The position numbers and the translations under genes were made by a program. A stretch of 37,502 bases of DNA from Acanthaster planci (lineage: Eukaryota > Echinodermata > Asteroidea > Valvatida > Acanthasteridae): assembly GCF_001949145.1 (NCBI RefSeq), contig NW_019091360.1, forward strand, positions 172,775-210,276. The letters run 5' to 3'. This document shows positions 21,190 through 32,146 of this stretch, piece after piece (the first letter of the stretch is position 1; every line of letters begins with the position of its first letter). Below the pieces are notes generated by a model. That model saw nothing but the letters and a program-made list of their open reading frames with translations. It had not been told where the DNA came from and did not search any database.

Positions 21190-22600
21190 AAGGAATTTCG
21201 GTACCATTACAAACATGACATGAAATCATAACTACGCCATCATGATTTTTAAATATAATTTTGAGTATTCACTTTCTTCTAAAAGGCAATTTTGGAATGA
21301 TTTCAAGTGAAAATTAACTTGAAACTACATAATGCTTTATATACATGGACAATGTGTCTCATACAATGATACCTTGATAAAGTTGCTATCAAGTGATGCT
21401 TCCTTCATTTTGTAATCTTCACAGACCAATGTGTAAAGTGTAGAAGCTATGAATTTTTCCTTAAAATAGTTTTTTGGCAACTGTATACTTCTTCTCTAAT
21501 GTATGAAAATTTATTTACCCCTAATTAGGTTAAATACATTTAAAAAGTGCACCTTTTAAAAACATTTGAAATTAACCATGCTTTCCTGGACAACTGAGGC
21601 ACTGTTTTTCATTTGATGATGCAGTTGAACTTTTTTTGGTTCAAATTGGGAACCAAGAATTTACTCAATCAGGGGCCTGTTTCACATGGATTTGGGCAGA
21701 GATCACAAAGCTGGCTTGTTTTATGCATTAGCCTGGATTGCTTGCTGGAAGATTTTTGGCACTGCATAGCAGTACCTCAGCTGGAATGAAACATCTACAA
21801 TGGACCAGCCATCACTACACCACTGAAATCTATGTACATGCACTGAGACCTCGAAATGAATACATACAGTTGACACATACATGTACCTACATGTATGTAT
21901 ACATAAACAAAATCTAATTTTGTGAACCGATTCACAGAAATATCTCCATAGTTTCTGATTCTTTTATGGTTTTAGGATGTTGAAGTTTGGAATGCATGTT
22001 ACTGTCGCAGATGTCATTGGCCCGGGCTATTCTGTGTCATTCTCACTATTTTAACAGTAAGAACCAGTGCACTATGCATGTTTAGCCTTGTGTGTTTTCA
22101 TTACACTGCATGCGTGATGCCAAGTTGCTTCATATTTAGGAGAGTTTGCATATTACCAACTAAGACACCAGTTTTATACTTGACTCCATACACCCTTATC
22201 TACATAAACTCTATGAACATTTTGTCAGCACGTTTCAACCAAATTATAATAAACATACGTACAATACCAGGTCACCATTACTTCTGCACATCTCTAAGTA
22301 TGGGGTATCTGCCTTCATAGCATTAAGCACTCTGTGCCACTACATTGGAATGGATTACGCTTGGGTATAAAAAAAGCCAAAGCTTATTGTACTTCCATAG
22401 TGTGAGGTTTTGTATTTGTATTCATATATTACTTCTTCATTTCACTTCTATTATTTACCAGCTGGATCATTCCCCCTCCCCCAGAACTGTCTGTGCACTT
22501 GTTTGTCTCTGTAATACATTGCTCGTGTTGTGTTCATGTAATATTAGGGTGTAGTTGTCTCTCATAATTTTAGGCCACTCCCTAAAGCAATGTTTGCTCT
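21190..22600. other. Unassigned A/T-rich sequence
   Basis: I see no coding motifs. The frames at 22078-22320 and 22345-22554 lack domains. The stretch near 21850-21905 is rich in ACATGTA-type palindromes. Confidence 0.45.
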
Positions 22601-22614
22601 CTTAATTACACTCC

Positions 22615-22830
22615 CATTTAGCTGTTTCGGCATTTTGGCAAAACAGCTCTTGTTTTCATTAATTTTTTTTGTCCTTTTTTTTTGACTTGCCGAAACAGCT
22701 GTTGCTTTTCTGATTAATTTTTTTTTTCTTTTTTTTTTTCAGCTGTTTCGGCAACCCTGCCAAAACAGGTATTGCTTTTCTGATTTTTGGCTTTTTTGCA
22801 ATTTTGCAAAAAAGCATTCGTTTTGTTCTT
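22615..22830. repeat. Cluster of AGCTGTTTCGGCA hairpins
   Basis: Three short inverted repeats lie close together: AGCTGTTTCGGCA facing TGGCAAAACAGCT (22620-22652), CCGAAACAGCTG near 22690, and AGCTGTTTCGGCA facing TGCCAAAACAGGT (22741-22771). The sequence 'TGCTTTTCTGATT' follows two of them. Another copy of the same block occurs at about 25095-25125. T-rich runs separate the copies. Confidence 0.6.
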
Positions 22831-22969
22831 TTTTTCCTTCTTCTTTTGCTCTAAAGCCTGTTTGTTTTGTTCATGTTTTTTTCTACCCACGACTCTAGTG
22901 CTTTTGCAACTTTGGATCATCATCAAACTTGTACCAATAAAGAACCCTTATGCACAAATGGTCCAAGAA

Positions 22970-23190
22970 ACATGACGTCATCAGGTGATTTATTATTTAT
23001 TTGTCAATACTTATTTCAGCCCATTGACTTTGTACACGTTTTTGAGGCACTATTTTGGTAACTTAGCAATATTTGGTCATCATCAAAGTTACACCAAGCA
23101 CTCACCACAAAGCGAAAATAATATGTAAATATTTACGTCATGATGATGTCATCAAGTGATTTATTATTTAATGTTGGATATTTAAATATT
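22970..23190. repeat. Dispersed repeat copy with GACGTCAT palindromes
   Basis: CATGACGTCATCAGGTGATT at about 22972 is followed by 'CCCATTGACTTTGTACACGTTTTT', 'CACTATTTTGGTAACTT' and 'TTTGGTCATCATCAAAG'. The same ordered blocks return near 25700-25860 and 26110-26190, so this is one member of a diverged repeat family. Confidence 0.65.
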
Positions 23191-23739
23191 CCATTAAATT
23201 TGATTGGGTATGGTATTCTTAAAATCATATACTGATCGATGTAGTCACTGTCGACATCATATTTTGTCCAATATCAATATATCGCTTTTTTCATAATGAC
23301 ATTATCGACATGTCAAATGTTATTAATTTTGCATGGATTCTACTCTTTACTTGCTTAAAAAGGGGCGTGACACCTGATCTGCATGGGTACATATTAAGTC
23401 GTGAACCCCAAACACGACTGGTGATGAAGTCAATGACAACACCAGACCCCTAACTCACAGATCCCACATGGTGCTGCCGATGAATCCGAGAGTGGTTTCA
23501 GACTGTATATCAATGAGTACACCTTTCTAGTCACAGTTACAAAAAGTGAAATTCATGTTTGGCGCCAAAATGTCCAGGATAGTGCAACAGATGTCATCAA
23601 TAGTGGTTCTGCACTCTCTTTCTTAAATATTGTATACAGAAAATCTGAAATGTGCAATCAATTATTGTTATGTTAGATATTATCCAAGAATTGTGTTTTT
23701 TTTAGAGTGGCAATGCATATTTATGAATATCTAAATAAG

Positions 23740-25020
23740 GGTGGAGAATACACTCTTCAAAGCCCTATATCTCCTAGGGTAGATGTTCGATCGGCTTGAA
23801 ATCTTGCAGATACAGTAAAATCTGGATAAGTCAAAGCTCAGGGAATGGACAAAAAGTTAGAGTTATCTGACGTTCGAGTTATGGAAAGCTACATGCTTCA
23901 GTGCACATGCAACCTTACTGGCTTATGGCAGTTGGCCTGCAAGCTGAGTCGAACACAAAGTGGATTTTAGGCTATCCCTACTGTGCAAGTTTTCTTCAAA
24001 CATCATCATTAAACATGTTTTTATGTGGTACATTAATGAACAATAAACCAATGAAGTTATGTACCGGTGCCTGTGTCTACATCTTGACAATTCATTCATT
24101 TGCTTTGCTTAATCGGGCTGTTATTGCATAATGCAGCGCGCGGGCCAGTCAGTAAGGGTTTCCGTGCTGGGTCACGTGATACATGTATAAAGCGCTTGAG
24201 GGTGCATTATTCGTGCCTGATTTAGGCTGCATCCGAATCTCTTGTCTAGAGCTAGGTCTTGGTATTCACTCCATGGAGACACGCAGACAATAAACCTAGC
24301 CATAGCTCTGGAAGCCCTTTTCGGACACAGCCTTTTTTACAGTTGTGGTTGATGCCCACCCAGTGCTTGTCGACGTGACAATGGCAGCCAGTGTGAACAT
24401 GCTCGGCTCATCAAAGAAAAGCAAGTAATGACTCATAATAAAGGCAAGCATTCTTTCATCGCATTTTATTCATCATTCTTCAGTGTTTTTTTTAATTGGC
24501 TTACCAAACCTTCGAGATAAGCAGCTTTAGTGGTATTGACGTTTCAAGTTATTGATAGTTTATTGTGCATAAAAGCCTATTCTTTTGTCGGGAGTACAGA
24601 AAGACGTCAAGGTAAATGGAGTTTCGACTTAACAGGCTTTGACTTATCGAGATTTTACTGTATCTTCAAAGGTGAGGGCTTTAGAGGAATATTGACCTTA
24701 TGTGATGATGACGTCACGAGGAGACATGGCATTAAAGGTGCACTCTTTAAGGCCCTATATCTCCTGAAATAGCTTTCCTGATGGGTTCTTATCTTGCAGC
24801 TATCGTGAAAAGGGAGTGGTTTAGAGGAATGTTGACCTTACCTAATGATGACGTCATCAGGAGACAAGTCAAGTGACATCAAAGGTACACTCTTTAAGGC
24901 CCTATATCTCCTGAAGTACACTTTCCGTCAGGTTGAAACTTTGCAGATAACTTGAAAGAGAGGTGTTATATAAAATTGACTTGATGTGATGATGACGTAG
25001 TTGTTCAAATGTACAAAAGA
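23740..25020. repeat. Tandem repeat, period about 140-147 bp, interrupted by a MITE
   Basis: The block GCCCTATATCTCCT occurs near 23762, 24752 and 24899. Each copy continues with 'TT(G)CAG(A/C)TA', 'GGTTTAGAGGAAT' or a similar block, 'TTGACCTTA' and 'GATGATGACGTCA'. The last two are 147 bp apart. The first two are about 140 bp apart once the 850-bp insertion (element plus duplicated TA) is removed. Confidence 0.85.
23813..24660. mobile_element. Tigger/pogo-type MITE, 848 bp, TA target duplication
   Basis: The ends are inverted repeats: CAGTAAAATCTGGATAAGTC at the left and GACTTATCGAGATTTTACTG at the right, matching at 19 of 20 positions. They are flanked by TA on both sides (23811-23812 and 24661-24662). 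CAGTA-starting ends with a GATAAGTC core are typical of pogo/Tigger elements of the Tc1-mariner group. The interior has a GC-richer part near 24130-24420 with a short ATG frame (MAASVNMLGSSKKSK) but no transposase domain, so the element depended on an enzyme supplied elsewhere. Confidence 0.85.
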
Positions 25021-25079
25021 ATGCGAAAAAGCCCTCTGTTGTCCAACAGACAGACAAGCTCTCGTTTGTTTCCTATTTT

Positions 25080-26190
25080 TTAACTGCTTCAGCAACTGCC
25101 GAAACAGCTATTGCTTTTCTGATTATTTTTTTTTCATTTACTTTTTTTAAACTCCATTCCTTGCACCAGTCAACTTTGGCAGTTTACTAAATTTGATCGA
25201 CTTCAAACTTAGCAGACAATCATTCACTGATGGTCCTTGAAGAAATTTGTGATGATCACGTCATCATGTGATTTCTTTTTGAATTTTGAATTATAAATTT
25301 TTCCTATAGACTTTGTACACAGATTGCATGCAGTTTTCGGACTGTCCTATATCAGGCTATGAGGGCGCTATTGCTGAATTACGGTTACACCTGCCTGGGG
25401 TTTCAATTTTCAACAAATTGTCCTATATTGAACCATAGGTGGCATTGTTGCACAACATTAAGACTGTACCTGAGCTTCAATTTTTTGCCATAGGGTTTGT
25501 ACACAACTTAATGCTCGAGCAGTCCTCAACTTTGACCGAGAATTACTTCCAGAACGAAAGAGAAATCAGACTAAATTTTCCCTTTCATTCGATTGCAATT
25601 ATACCCAAGAGTCGGATAATCAAATAATATTTCATAAGTTTTTCTAGTTTAGACAAAAAAACACGTGACATGAAATTGATGGAGCAGTTTTCCTGCACAC
25701 ATGTTTCTAGCCCATTGACTTAGTACACATTTTCAAGCCACAATTTTGGTTACTTTGCAATGTTTGATCGTTCCCAAAGTGACAGCCAACAAAGACCCTG
25801 ATGCAAGATCTATTGCAAAGAGAAGACGTCATGATGATGTCATCACCTTATTTTATAATCATTTTTGAATATTTTATTTTTCCCGATATGTTTTGTACAC
25901 GTTTTTCTACCTTACACTAGTGAACAGGTAGTCTTTACTTCGGTGCAAGATTACTGTAAGAACAGAAGAGAAATCGGGTACTTTACACTCTGTTATTTGA
26001 TTTGAAATATGCCTAAGAGTCCGAATCTGAAATAATATTTCATAAAAATTGTTCAGTTTAAGCGCAAGTCACGTGACTTCAACTTAAAGGAGCAGTGTTT
26101 CTGCAAACAAGTCTATTGCTCATTGACTTTGTATATGTTTTCAGGCCACTATTTTGAAACCTTCGCAGTATTTGATTGCTATTAAAGTAG
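25080..26190. repeat. Further diverged copies of the GACGTCAT repeat family
   Basis: It starts with a CCGAAACAGCTATTGCTTTT block (about 25097). Copies of 'GACTTTGTACAC', 'GGAGCAGT(G)TTT(C)CTGCA', 'TTTTCAAGCCAC(A)ATTTTGG' and 'GATGATGTCATCA' recur at 25250-25330, 25680-25860 and 26080-26190. The last copy stops abruptly near 26190, where the Polinton begins. Confidence 0.6.
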
Positions 26191-26469
26191 TAGTAAGTAT
26201 AAGAGAGTTCGGGACCAACCTCCTTTTCTCACTCTGCTCCCACGCTCCAACGCACAACACAGACCCTTGCCGGGGTTTCCCATTCACTTACCTTGACCTT
26301 TGACCCAGTACTTTCCATAAAAACTCGAAGCTCTACTTGGGAATTCCCCTCCCTTTCCCAACCGCTACAAGTCTTGGCTTGCCCGGCCTATTTATGACGC
26401 GACTCTGTTTTAGGTAAAATGCGCTATGTTTACGACCTCCTTAAATAAATGGACTATTAATAAAAAATC

Positions 26470-29400
26470 ATGTCAAGTCAAGTCGAGAGAAAAAATGAGA
26501 TTAATTTTAAAAACCTATACATAAATAGAGACATGAACACCCCAAAACACAGACCACTATTATCGACCTTCAATCGATTTAAGAAGGCATTTTTAGCAGA
26601 TTTTGTCAAGCAGTATAACATTCCATTACTGGCACCCAAGCCTAAATCACACACTAAGCCTAAACTTGTTCTAGCCATTCAAACGAACCAAAAGCAATTC
26701 AGGTACCTCCCACGTCAGTCATATCGCCAGCTCTTAAAACGGTCCAAGATAACAATATCCCATTTACACACACAGGCAGAGTTCTGAAGCAAGATCTCAT
26801 CAAAGCCATTAAAAATTACACCAAACCAGAGGAAATTGCAGAAGTTGATATAAGAAATGTGAGATGCTTTCAGGGTAACTACCACAATTGGGAGCTAATA
26901 CCCAGCTTCCATGAATACGATCTCATACACTTTTTTGATTTTTACAAGAGTTACATTGAGAAGAAAGCATTAGACAAATTTAGAGAAATCAGCTCTAATA
27001 AATTACGAATCGCCCTCAAAGTCCAGTTCAAATTGGAGAAACCTGACAAGACCGAGTAAGGCACATTCACCTTCCCGAGCCAAAATAAAGTGGTTGTAAG
27101 TACAATTGACATTTTAAATGCACTCACAAAGCAAAGACATAAACAGATTGAGGACGTGGAGGCTCACACTCAACGCGGATCAGGGTGGGTCTTTGATAAA
27201 GTAGTCGCCTTTTACATTAACGTGGTGATACATGATCCGGTAGGCGCGACTTACATTCCACTGCCTCAGCAATTGGCACTTAAGGAAGCAATCATTAACG
27301 TTCAAAATAAAGAAGACCAAGAATGTATCTGATGGGCATTGAGAGCAGCTTTAAGTTATACACAGACAATGTTAAAAATAAATTGGAAATCAACCCAAGA
27401 TATAAAATACATGAAGATCGGCCCTCAACTTACAGAAGCAGATGGCCTAAATTTCACAAACGTAAATTTCCCAACACCAATTTCACAAATCCCACGCATC
27501 GAATCACAGAATAATCTGTCCATTAACATATTTGGTTATAACAATTAAGACGGCATTTATATACTTTATAAAACTAAGCGCATAGGTCAACCAATAAATT
27601 TACTTTACTTTTCACAAGGCGAAACGAGCCATTATTGTTGGATCAAAAATTTCTTACGGCTGATAGGTGACGTTAATAGACACAACGGTAAATCATTTTG
27701 GTGCTTTAACTGCATGTCACACTTCCAAACAGAAGAAAAATTAACAGACACAAAGAAGATTGCCAAGGGTTAGACAAGGCACCTTGTAAAGTTGAATTAC
27801 CCACCAAAGGTAAAACATTTTACAATTTGAAAACCATAAAAACAAACAAGATACGCCTTTTGTCATTTACGCCGATTTTGAGTCTGTTTTGGAACACCTT
27901 CCACCGACTTCATCAAACATGGTCAAGACCCAGATCCATAAGCCGTGTGGTTATTCATATGTTGTCGTTAGATGTGACGGTAAATGCACGAGTCAAAAGA
28001 TGTACAGAGGTCAAGATGCAGCGGGTGATTTTGTGAGGTCAATTTCAGAAGAAACCTGTAAAATTAATGAAAAATTTGAAAATCCAAAGCCACTAAAATG
28101 GTCACGCGAGTTACAGAAAATTTACAACAATTGCTATCGCTGCTGGATTTGTGAGCAACTCATCGGCAAGACTAGAGAAACTTAATGTCAGTGCCCAATT
28201 CCAAATGAGCCAAAGACCAAAGGTGATCGAGCGGCTTATAGTACTGTAAACAAATCTGGTTTTAGAGAACTGCTCTGTAAGACATGCACAAAGCCAATAA
28301 ATATGTTCCGCATGGTCAGAGATCATTGTCACATGACGGGCAAGTACAAAGGTCCCGCACACGCAAACTGCAATCTCATGTTAAGAGTCGTGCATAATCA
28401 GACACCCGTACCAGTGATTTTACACAATTTGGAGAAATATGACACACATTCAATTATGCAGGGCGCTTATGAGTTTAACGCTGAAACTTATATCTCGTTC
28501 CTAGGTTCCTAGACTCATTTCATTTCATGGCGGCTTCACTTGATCGATTGGTTAAAAACTGTTCACCTGATGATTTCAACCTACTTTGCGAAAGATTCCC
28601 AAATAACAGCGACATGCTCTTAGAAAAAGGCATTTATCCTTATGAATGTATCGACTCATTTGATAGATTTGAGGAAACAAACCTACCACCAATAGAGACA
28701 TTTTATAGCTCTTTGAGGCAGTCCACCGTAACGGAAAGGGAATATGCCCGTGCACAAAAAGTATGGCAAACTTTTGATTGCAAAAATCTCGGAGACTACC
28801 ACGACCTATACGTACAAAAGGATGTGCTACTACTGGCGGGTATATTTGAAAACTTCAAACCGCAAAGTCTGTAGAAAGAACTACGGTCTTGACCCAGTGA
28901 ATTATTACACATCACCGGGTTTATCATGGGAGGCTCTGTTAAAGCACTCTGGTATCAAGTTGGAACTATTGACAGACATAGACCAACAATTATTCTTTGA
29001 GAGAGCCAAACGAGGTGGTATCTTGAGCGCGGGTGCTTAGTGCTAAGCCAAGGCAAACAATCCAAAATTACCTGACTATGATCCAAATAAGCCAACGTCA
29101 CACATTATGTATCTAGATGCTAACAATTTGTACGGCTGGGCCATGGCCGAGTTCCAGCGGGTCAAGACTTAGACAAGTTTTCCGTCGAATACATTTCTAA
29201 ACTTTTGCCAAATGATTCATGGGGATAAATGTTTGAAGTGACTTTAAATTTAATACCCAAAATATTTACATTCATCACAATGATTTCCCGCTGGCGCCTG
29301 AAACTTAGTTGTTCCAAATGAATGGTTTTCAGACTACCGAAATAACCTGATTAACAAAGTTCAGCGAGTAATCTCGGTAGACAAACTCGTGGCGACTTTA

Positions 29401-30366
29401 GGCACTAAACATAAATACGTAGTGCATTACCGAATGTAACAAAAGTACCTGGAACTCGGTCTTCAGTTAAAACAAGTTCACTGCATCATGTCATTTAAAC
29501 AGGCACCTTGCATGAAGAGTTACATCGATAAAAGCACCGAACTGCGCAAATTAGCCAAATCCGATTTTGAGAAAGACTTCTTCAAATTGATGAACAATTC
29601 AGTTTTTGGTAAAACCATGGAAAATGTAAGATCCGGAATCAACAATCATTTATTAAGAGATGTGCAGGATGCCACCAAGTACAAAACATTGACCTTTAAA
29701 CCAAACTATAAATCGACTACACCTTTTACAAGAATGTGACCTTTCATTCGTGGAAATGATTTGCGTAAAAACCAAGTTAAATAAACCAATTTACTGCGGA
29801 GTGAGCATACTCGACTTGTCCAAGACCCTAATGTACAATTTCCACTATAACAAACTAAAAACCAATCCTGGTGATAAAATAAATTTACTTTACACTGACA
29901 CCGATTTTCTGTTAGTTCAGATCCAAACCAAAAATTTAACTGACTACTTGAATAACAAACGCGAGCTATTTGACTTTAGTAACTATCCATCCCTCCATAA
30001 ACTCTACGAGCCCAAAAACAAAAAGTCATGGGTAAGATGAAAGACGAATTTGGGGGTAAGGTCATTTCAGAAGTTGTTTGCATTAGGCCTAAAATGTATT
30101 CGATTTTAACGGGAGACCAAAATTTAAAGAAGGTGAAAGGCATCGCTAAAGCAGTCACTGAAAAACACTTGTCGCATGCTGCGTATAAAAATTGTTTATT
30201 TGAACGACAGTAACTTTTTAATAAACAGCAGTTCTTTAGATCCGACAAGCACCAAATGTACACCATTACACAAAATAAGCTGAGTTTATTGCCTCTAAAC
30301 ACTAAATGTTACGTTTTACCAAATGGCATAGATATGTTAGCTTATGGACATTATAAAGCAGTTTTC
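26470..30366 (+). pseudogene. Polinton protein-primed DNA polymerase B (heavily broken)
   Basis: In the family this enzyme copies the element from a protein primer. The N-terminal region includes a GSGWVFDKV segment (about 27170). Next come an exonuclease motif with YADFES at 27868-27885, a zinc/HNH-like insert DHCHMTGKYKG then ANCN (28321-28375), and ILHNLEKYDTHS, the second exonuclease motif. DYHDLYVQKDVLLL lies near 28795-28835, in the protein-priming region. Polymerase motif A, LDANNLYGWAM, has its Asp at 29117; motif B is KLMNNSVFGKT near 29587-29620; motif C, YTDTD, is at 29891-29905. The C-terminus reads PNGIDMLAYGHY (to 30354). At least ten in-frame stops or shifts occur, among them ends near 27057, 27332, 27548, 28185, 28512, 28874, 29040 and 29739, using all three stop codons. 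It converges tail-to-tail with the integrase. Confidence 0.93.
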
Positions 30367-30374
30367 TCAGGCAG

Positions 30375-31340
30375 TAATTCGGTTTCTCCAGGTATTAATC
30401 AAAGCTCTTCTCTAACAAAACTGCACTTGGGCCCGTTTAATAAATAATACAAAGTAGGACCCGTTTTCACTCACCTACCATTGACCCGTTTAAATTTACT
30501 CATGCGTTTTTCAATTTGATAAACGTCACAGACCAGACGGCATTGGTCGCCCTTCTGATGGTGCCTCCCTCCTGCTCGCCGGACAATAAGGGTACCACTC
30601 TGAAACGTCAGGGCCAAGTTCACACGATTTGCTTTTAACAGGTGCTGCTGGTGTTTGTTTAACTCGGTCTAATTTGATAGCTTCTGCGAGCTCTTTGTCG
30701 ATTAACCTGGTCTTTTCCTCATTTAACGATTTCACGACTTAAGGCAAACGTTCCACCCATTCCACGTTACGAATGCCTATGTTTAACATTTCTTGCACGT
30801 ATTGATGACTGAATAACCTTTCGGCTTAAGTCCAATTAAACCGTTCTACAATTCCCTGTGATCGATGTACCCCGGGTTCCCCCAATTGTACCAAAACGCC
30901 TTTCTTAACGAACGCCTTTTTAAACTCGCCTTTAAATTCCGACCCAAAGTCTACGTTAATTACCTTGGGCCAAGTCAAAGGCGATCTTTTATAAATTTGT
31001 TTCACGGCTTCTAACACTTGATCAGTGGTTTTACTGGTCAATGGTTCTGCTTCTTTATACCTAGAGCCCACATCTACTACGGTTAAGGCATATTTAAAAG
31101 TTTTACGGTTCACTTGATCCCAAGGCAAATACAAAATATCCGTAATTAGTTGCTACGGACTCTGATTGTAAAGTCATTGACCTCGGCACATAATTGGGTG
31201 CAGGGAAATAAATTTGAAAATAGCCTGCTTTTTTAACCAATTTCGAATTTTTGACTTGTCTGCACCGGTCTTTTCGTATAAATGGTCGATGGCACTTTCT
31301 CCTTTCCAATAGCCCTGTGTACTGTAAAACAGTTTTTTTT
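30375..31340 (-). pseudogene. Polinton retroviral-type (rve) integrase, broken
   Basis: This family inserts the element's DNA ends into the target. The N-terminal segment GYWKGESAIDHLYEKTGAD lies near 31310-31255. The catalytic core at 31134-30826 has Asp in VVDVGSRYKEAEPL (31072-31074), Asp in VDFGSEFKGEF (30949-30951) and Glu in GIVERFN (30844-30846), so the DDE triad is intact with 34 residues between the last two. The C-terminal part is a chromodomain-like tail with an AVWSV segment and YYLLNGPKCSFVREEL near 30470-30400, in different frames. Stops occur between N-terminus and core and at 30826, with shifts after 30526. It is read opposite to the polymerase and divergently from the small gene at 31403. 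Confidence 0.9.
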
Positions 31341-31344
31341 AAGT

Positions 31345-31402
31345 TTCTTCCCTTCCTTCCATTTTTTAAAGTTAAAGCTTTTTAAAATAAACTTAAATAA
31401 AA
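31345..31402. promoter_or_regulatory. Divergent intergenic region between integrase and small-protein gene
   Basis: Fewer than about 80 bp of A/T-rich sequence with poly-T and TAAAATAAA-type stretches separates two genes transcribed outward. A shared or back-to-back promoter is expected here; no specific element was identified beyond A/T richness. Confidence 0.35.
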
Positions 31403-31820
31403 ATGGCGAGTATTGCAATGATGATAGGCAGAGCTGTAGTTAACGCACTAGCTTTCACCAGCAGCTTTTTTTTTAGCGGCCTGACTAGAAACCAAGTAGA
31501 CAAAGAACGCAAGCATCACGACCTTGCCTTGGAACAATTGGTACACGCAAAGAAAATCTGGGCAGAAAATCGCGTGCACATCCTAGACTTTCTAAACAAA
31601 CGTATGAAACAAGAACGTATTAGTCAACACACATTTGTAAACGTGGAAGAAAGCCTTGCGAGCTTACAGTGAATTGACAAGTAAACAGGTGTTGCCGTTA
31701 CCTCCAGAGCCAAAGTTGTCTGATTTCTATGTGCCACCAGAAGATCAAAAGGTGAGAGATTTAGTGTGGATTCTAGGGAGAACTGCTTTAGTAGGTTTTT
31801 TGGTTTATCGGTACATTTAA
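31403..31820 (+). pseudogene. Polinton small conserved protein, one frameshift
   Basis: Beginning at ATG 31403, the protein has an N-terminal hydrophobic segment (MASIAMMIGRAVVNALAFTS) and a charged helix with a DKERKHHDLALEQL and ILDFLNKRMKQE pattern that suggests a coiled coil. A single-base shift at about 31655 leads to a second frame with LPLPPEPKLSDFYVPPE and a C-terminal hydrophobic segment (WILGRTALVGFLVYRYI) ending at 31820. Proteins of this layout are recurrent in Polintons, next to the integrase; their function is unknown to me. About 138 residues are expected when both frames are counted. Confidence 0.72.
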
Positions 31821-31840
31821 ATTCACCTTATTTTAAAAGA

Positions 31841-32080
31841 ATGGATTATCAATTATCAGAACTGAAAGCTGATCTAAGTAAAATTGAGGAAATGCTCAGC
31901 GACATGCGTTCAGACGTGAATCAAATTGGAGACATGGTTTTAGAAGTTCAAAAATTTTTAGCAGAAATGGAATCTGAAACATTTCGTAAAAAAGCCCAAT
32001 TAATGGAATATGAAGAAATGTTCTTTGTGGTGGGTGTATCGTTAATTGCCTTTTCTTTCTTTTTAAAGATTTTCCAGTAA
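31841..32080 (+). CDS. Small coiled-coil protein with C-terminal membrane segment (intact)
   Basis: This is a 79-residue open frame. The chosen start is ATG 31841 (MDYQLSELKADLSKIEEML), which begins the heptad-like region, although the frame is open upstream to 31766. Residues about 3-55 form a predicted coiled coil. Residues about 60-79 (FFVVGVSLIAFSFFLKIFQ) form one membrane segment at the C-terminus, a tail-anchored layout. It follows the preceding gene by 20 bp. Unlike its neighbours it is undamaged, but its small size makes that unsurprising. A virion membrane or assembly role is possible but unproven. Confidence 0.6.
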   Translation: MDYQLSELKADLSKIEEMLSDMRSDVNQIGDMVLEVQKFLAEMESETFRKKAQLMEYEEMFFVVGVSLIAFSFFLKIFQ

Positions 32081-32124
32081 GAACCAAGTTTTAAAAAGTA
32101 AGACAAATTTAATACGTAAGATTT

Positions 32125-32146
32125 AAAATTAGTATATATTAAGAAA
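32125..32146 (+). promoter_or_regulatory. TATA-like element before the capsid gene
   Basis: AGTATATATTAAG lies just upstream of the ATG at 32147 within a short A/T-rich gap after the preceding stop codon. It looks like a TATA box for the capsid gene. Inference from composition and position only. Confidence 0.35.

Noticed and set aside
21850-21910. ACATGTA palindrome cluster as a regulatory element
   Set aside because: Such palindromes are scattered through the whole window; nothing marks this cluster as special.
22714-22975. Lys-rich (minus) and Phe-rich (plus) frames
   Set aside because: They arise from T-rich runs between the hairpin motifs.
26470-30366. Stop-codon reassignment in the polymerase
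   Set aside because: All three stop codons occur, together with frameshifts and an 8-bp duplication; decay explains the pattern.
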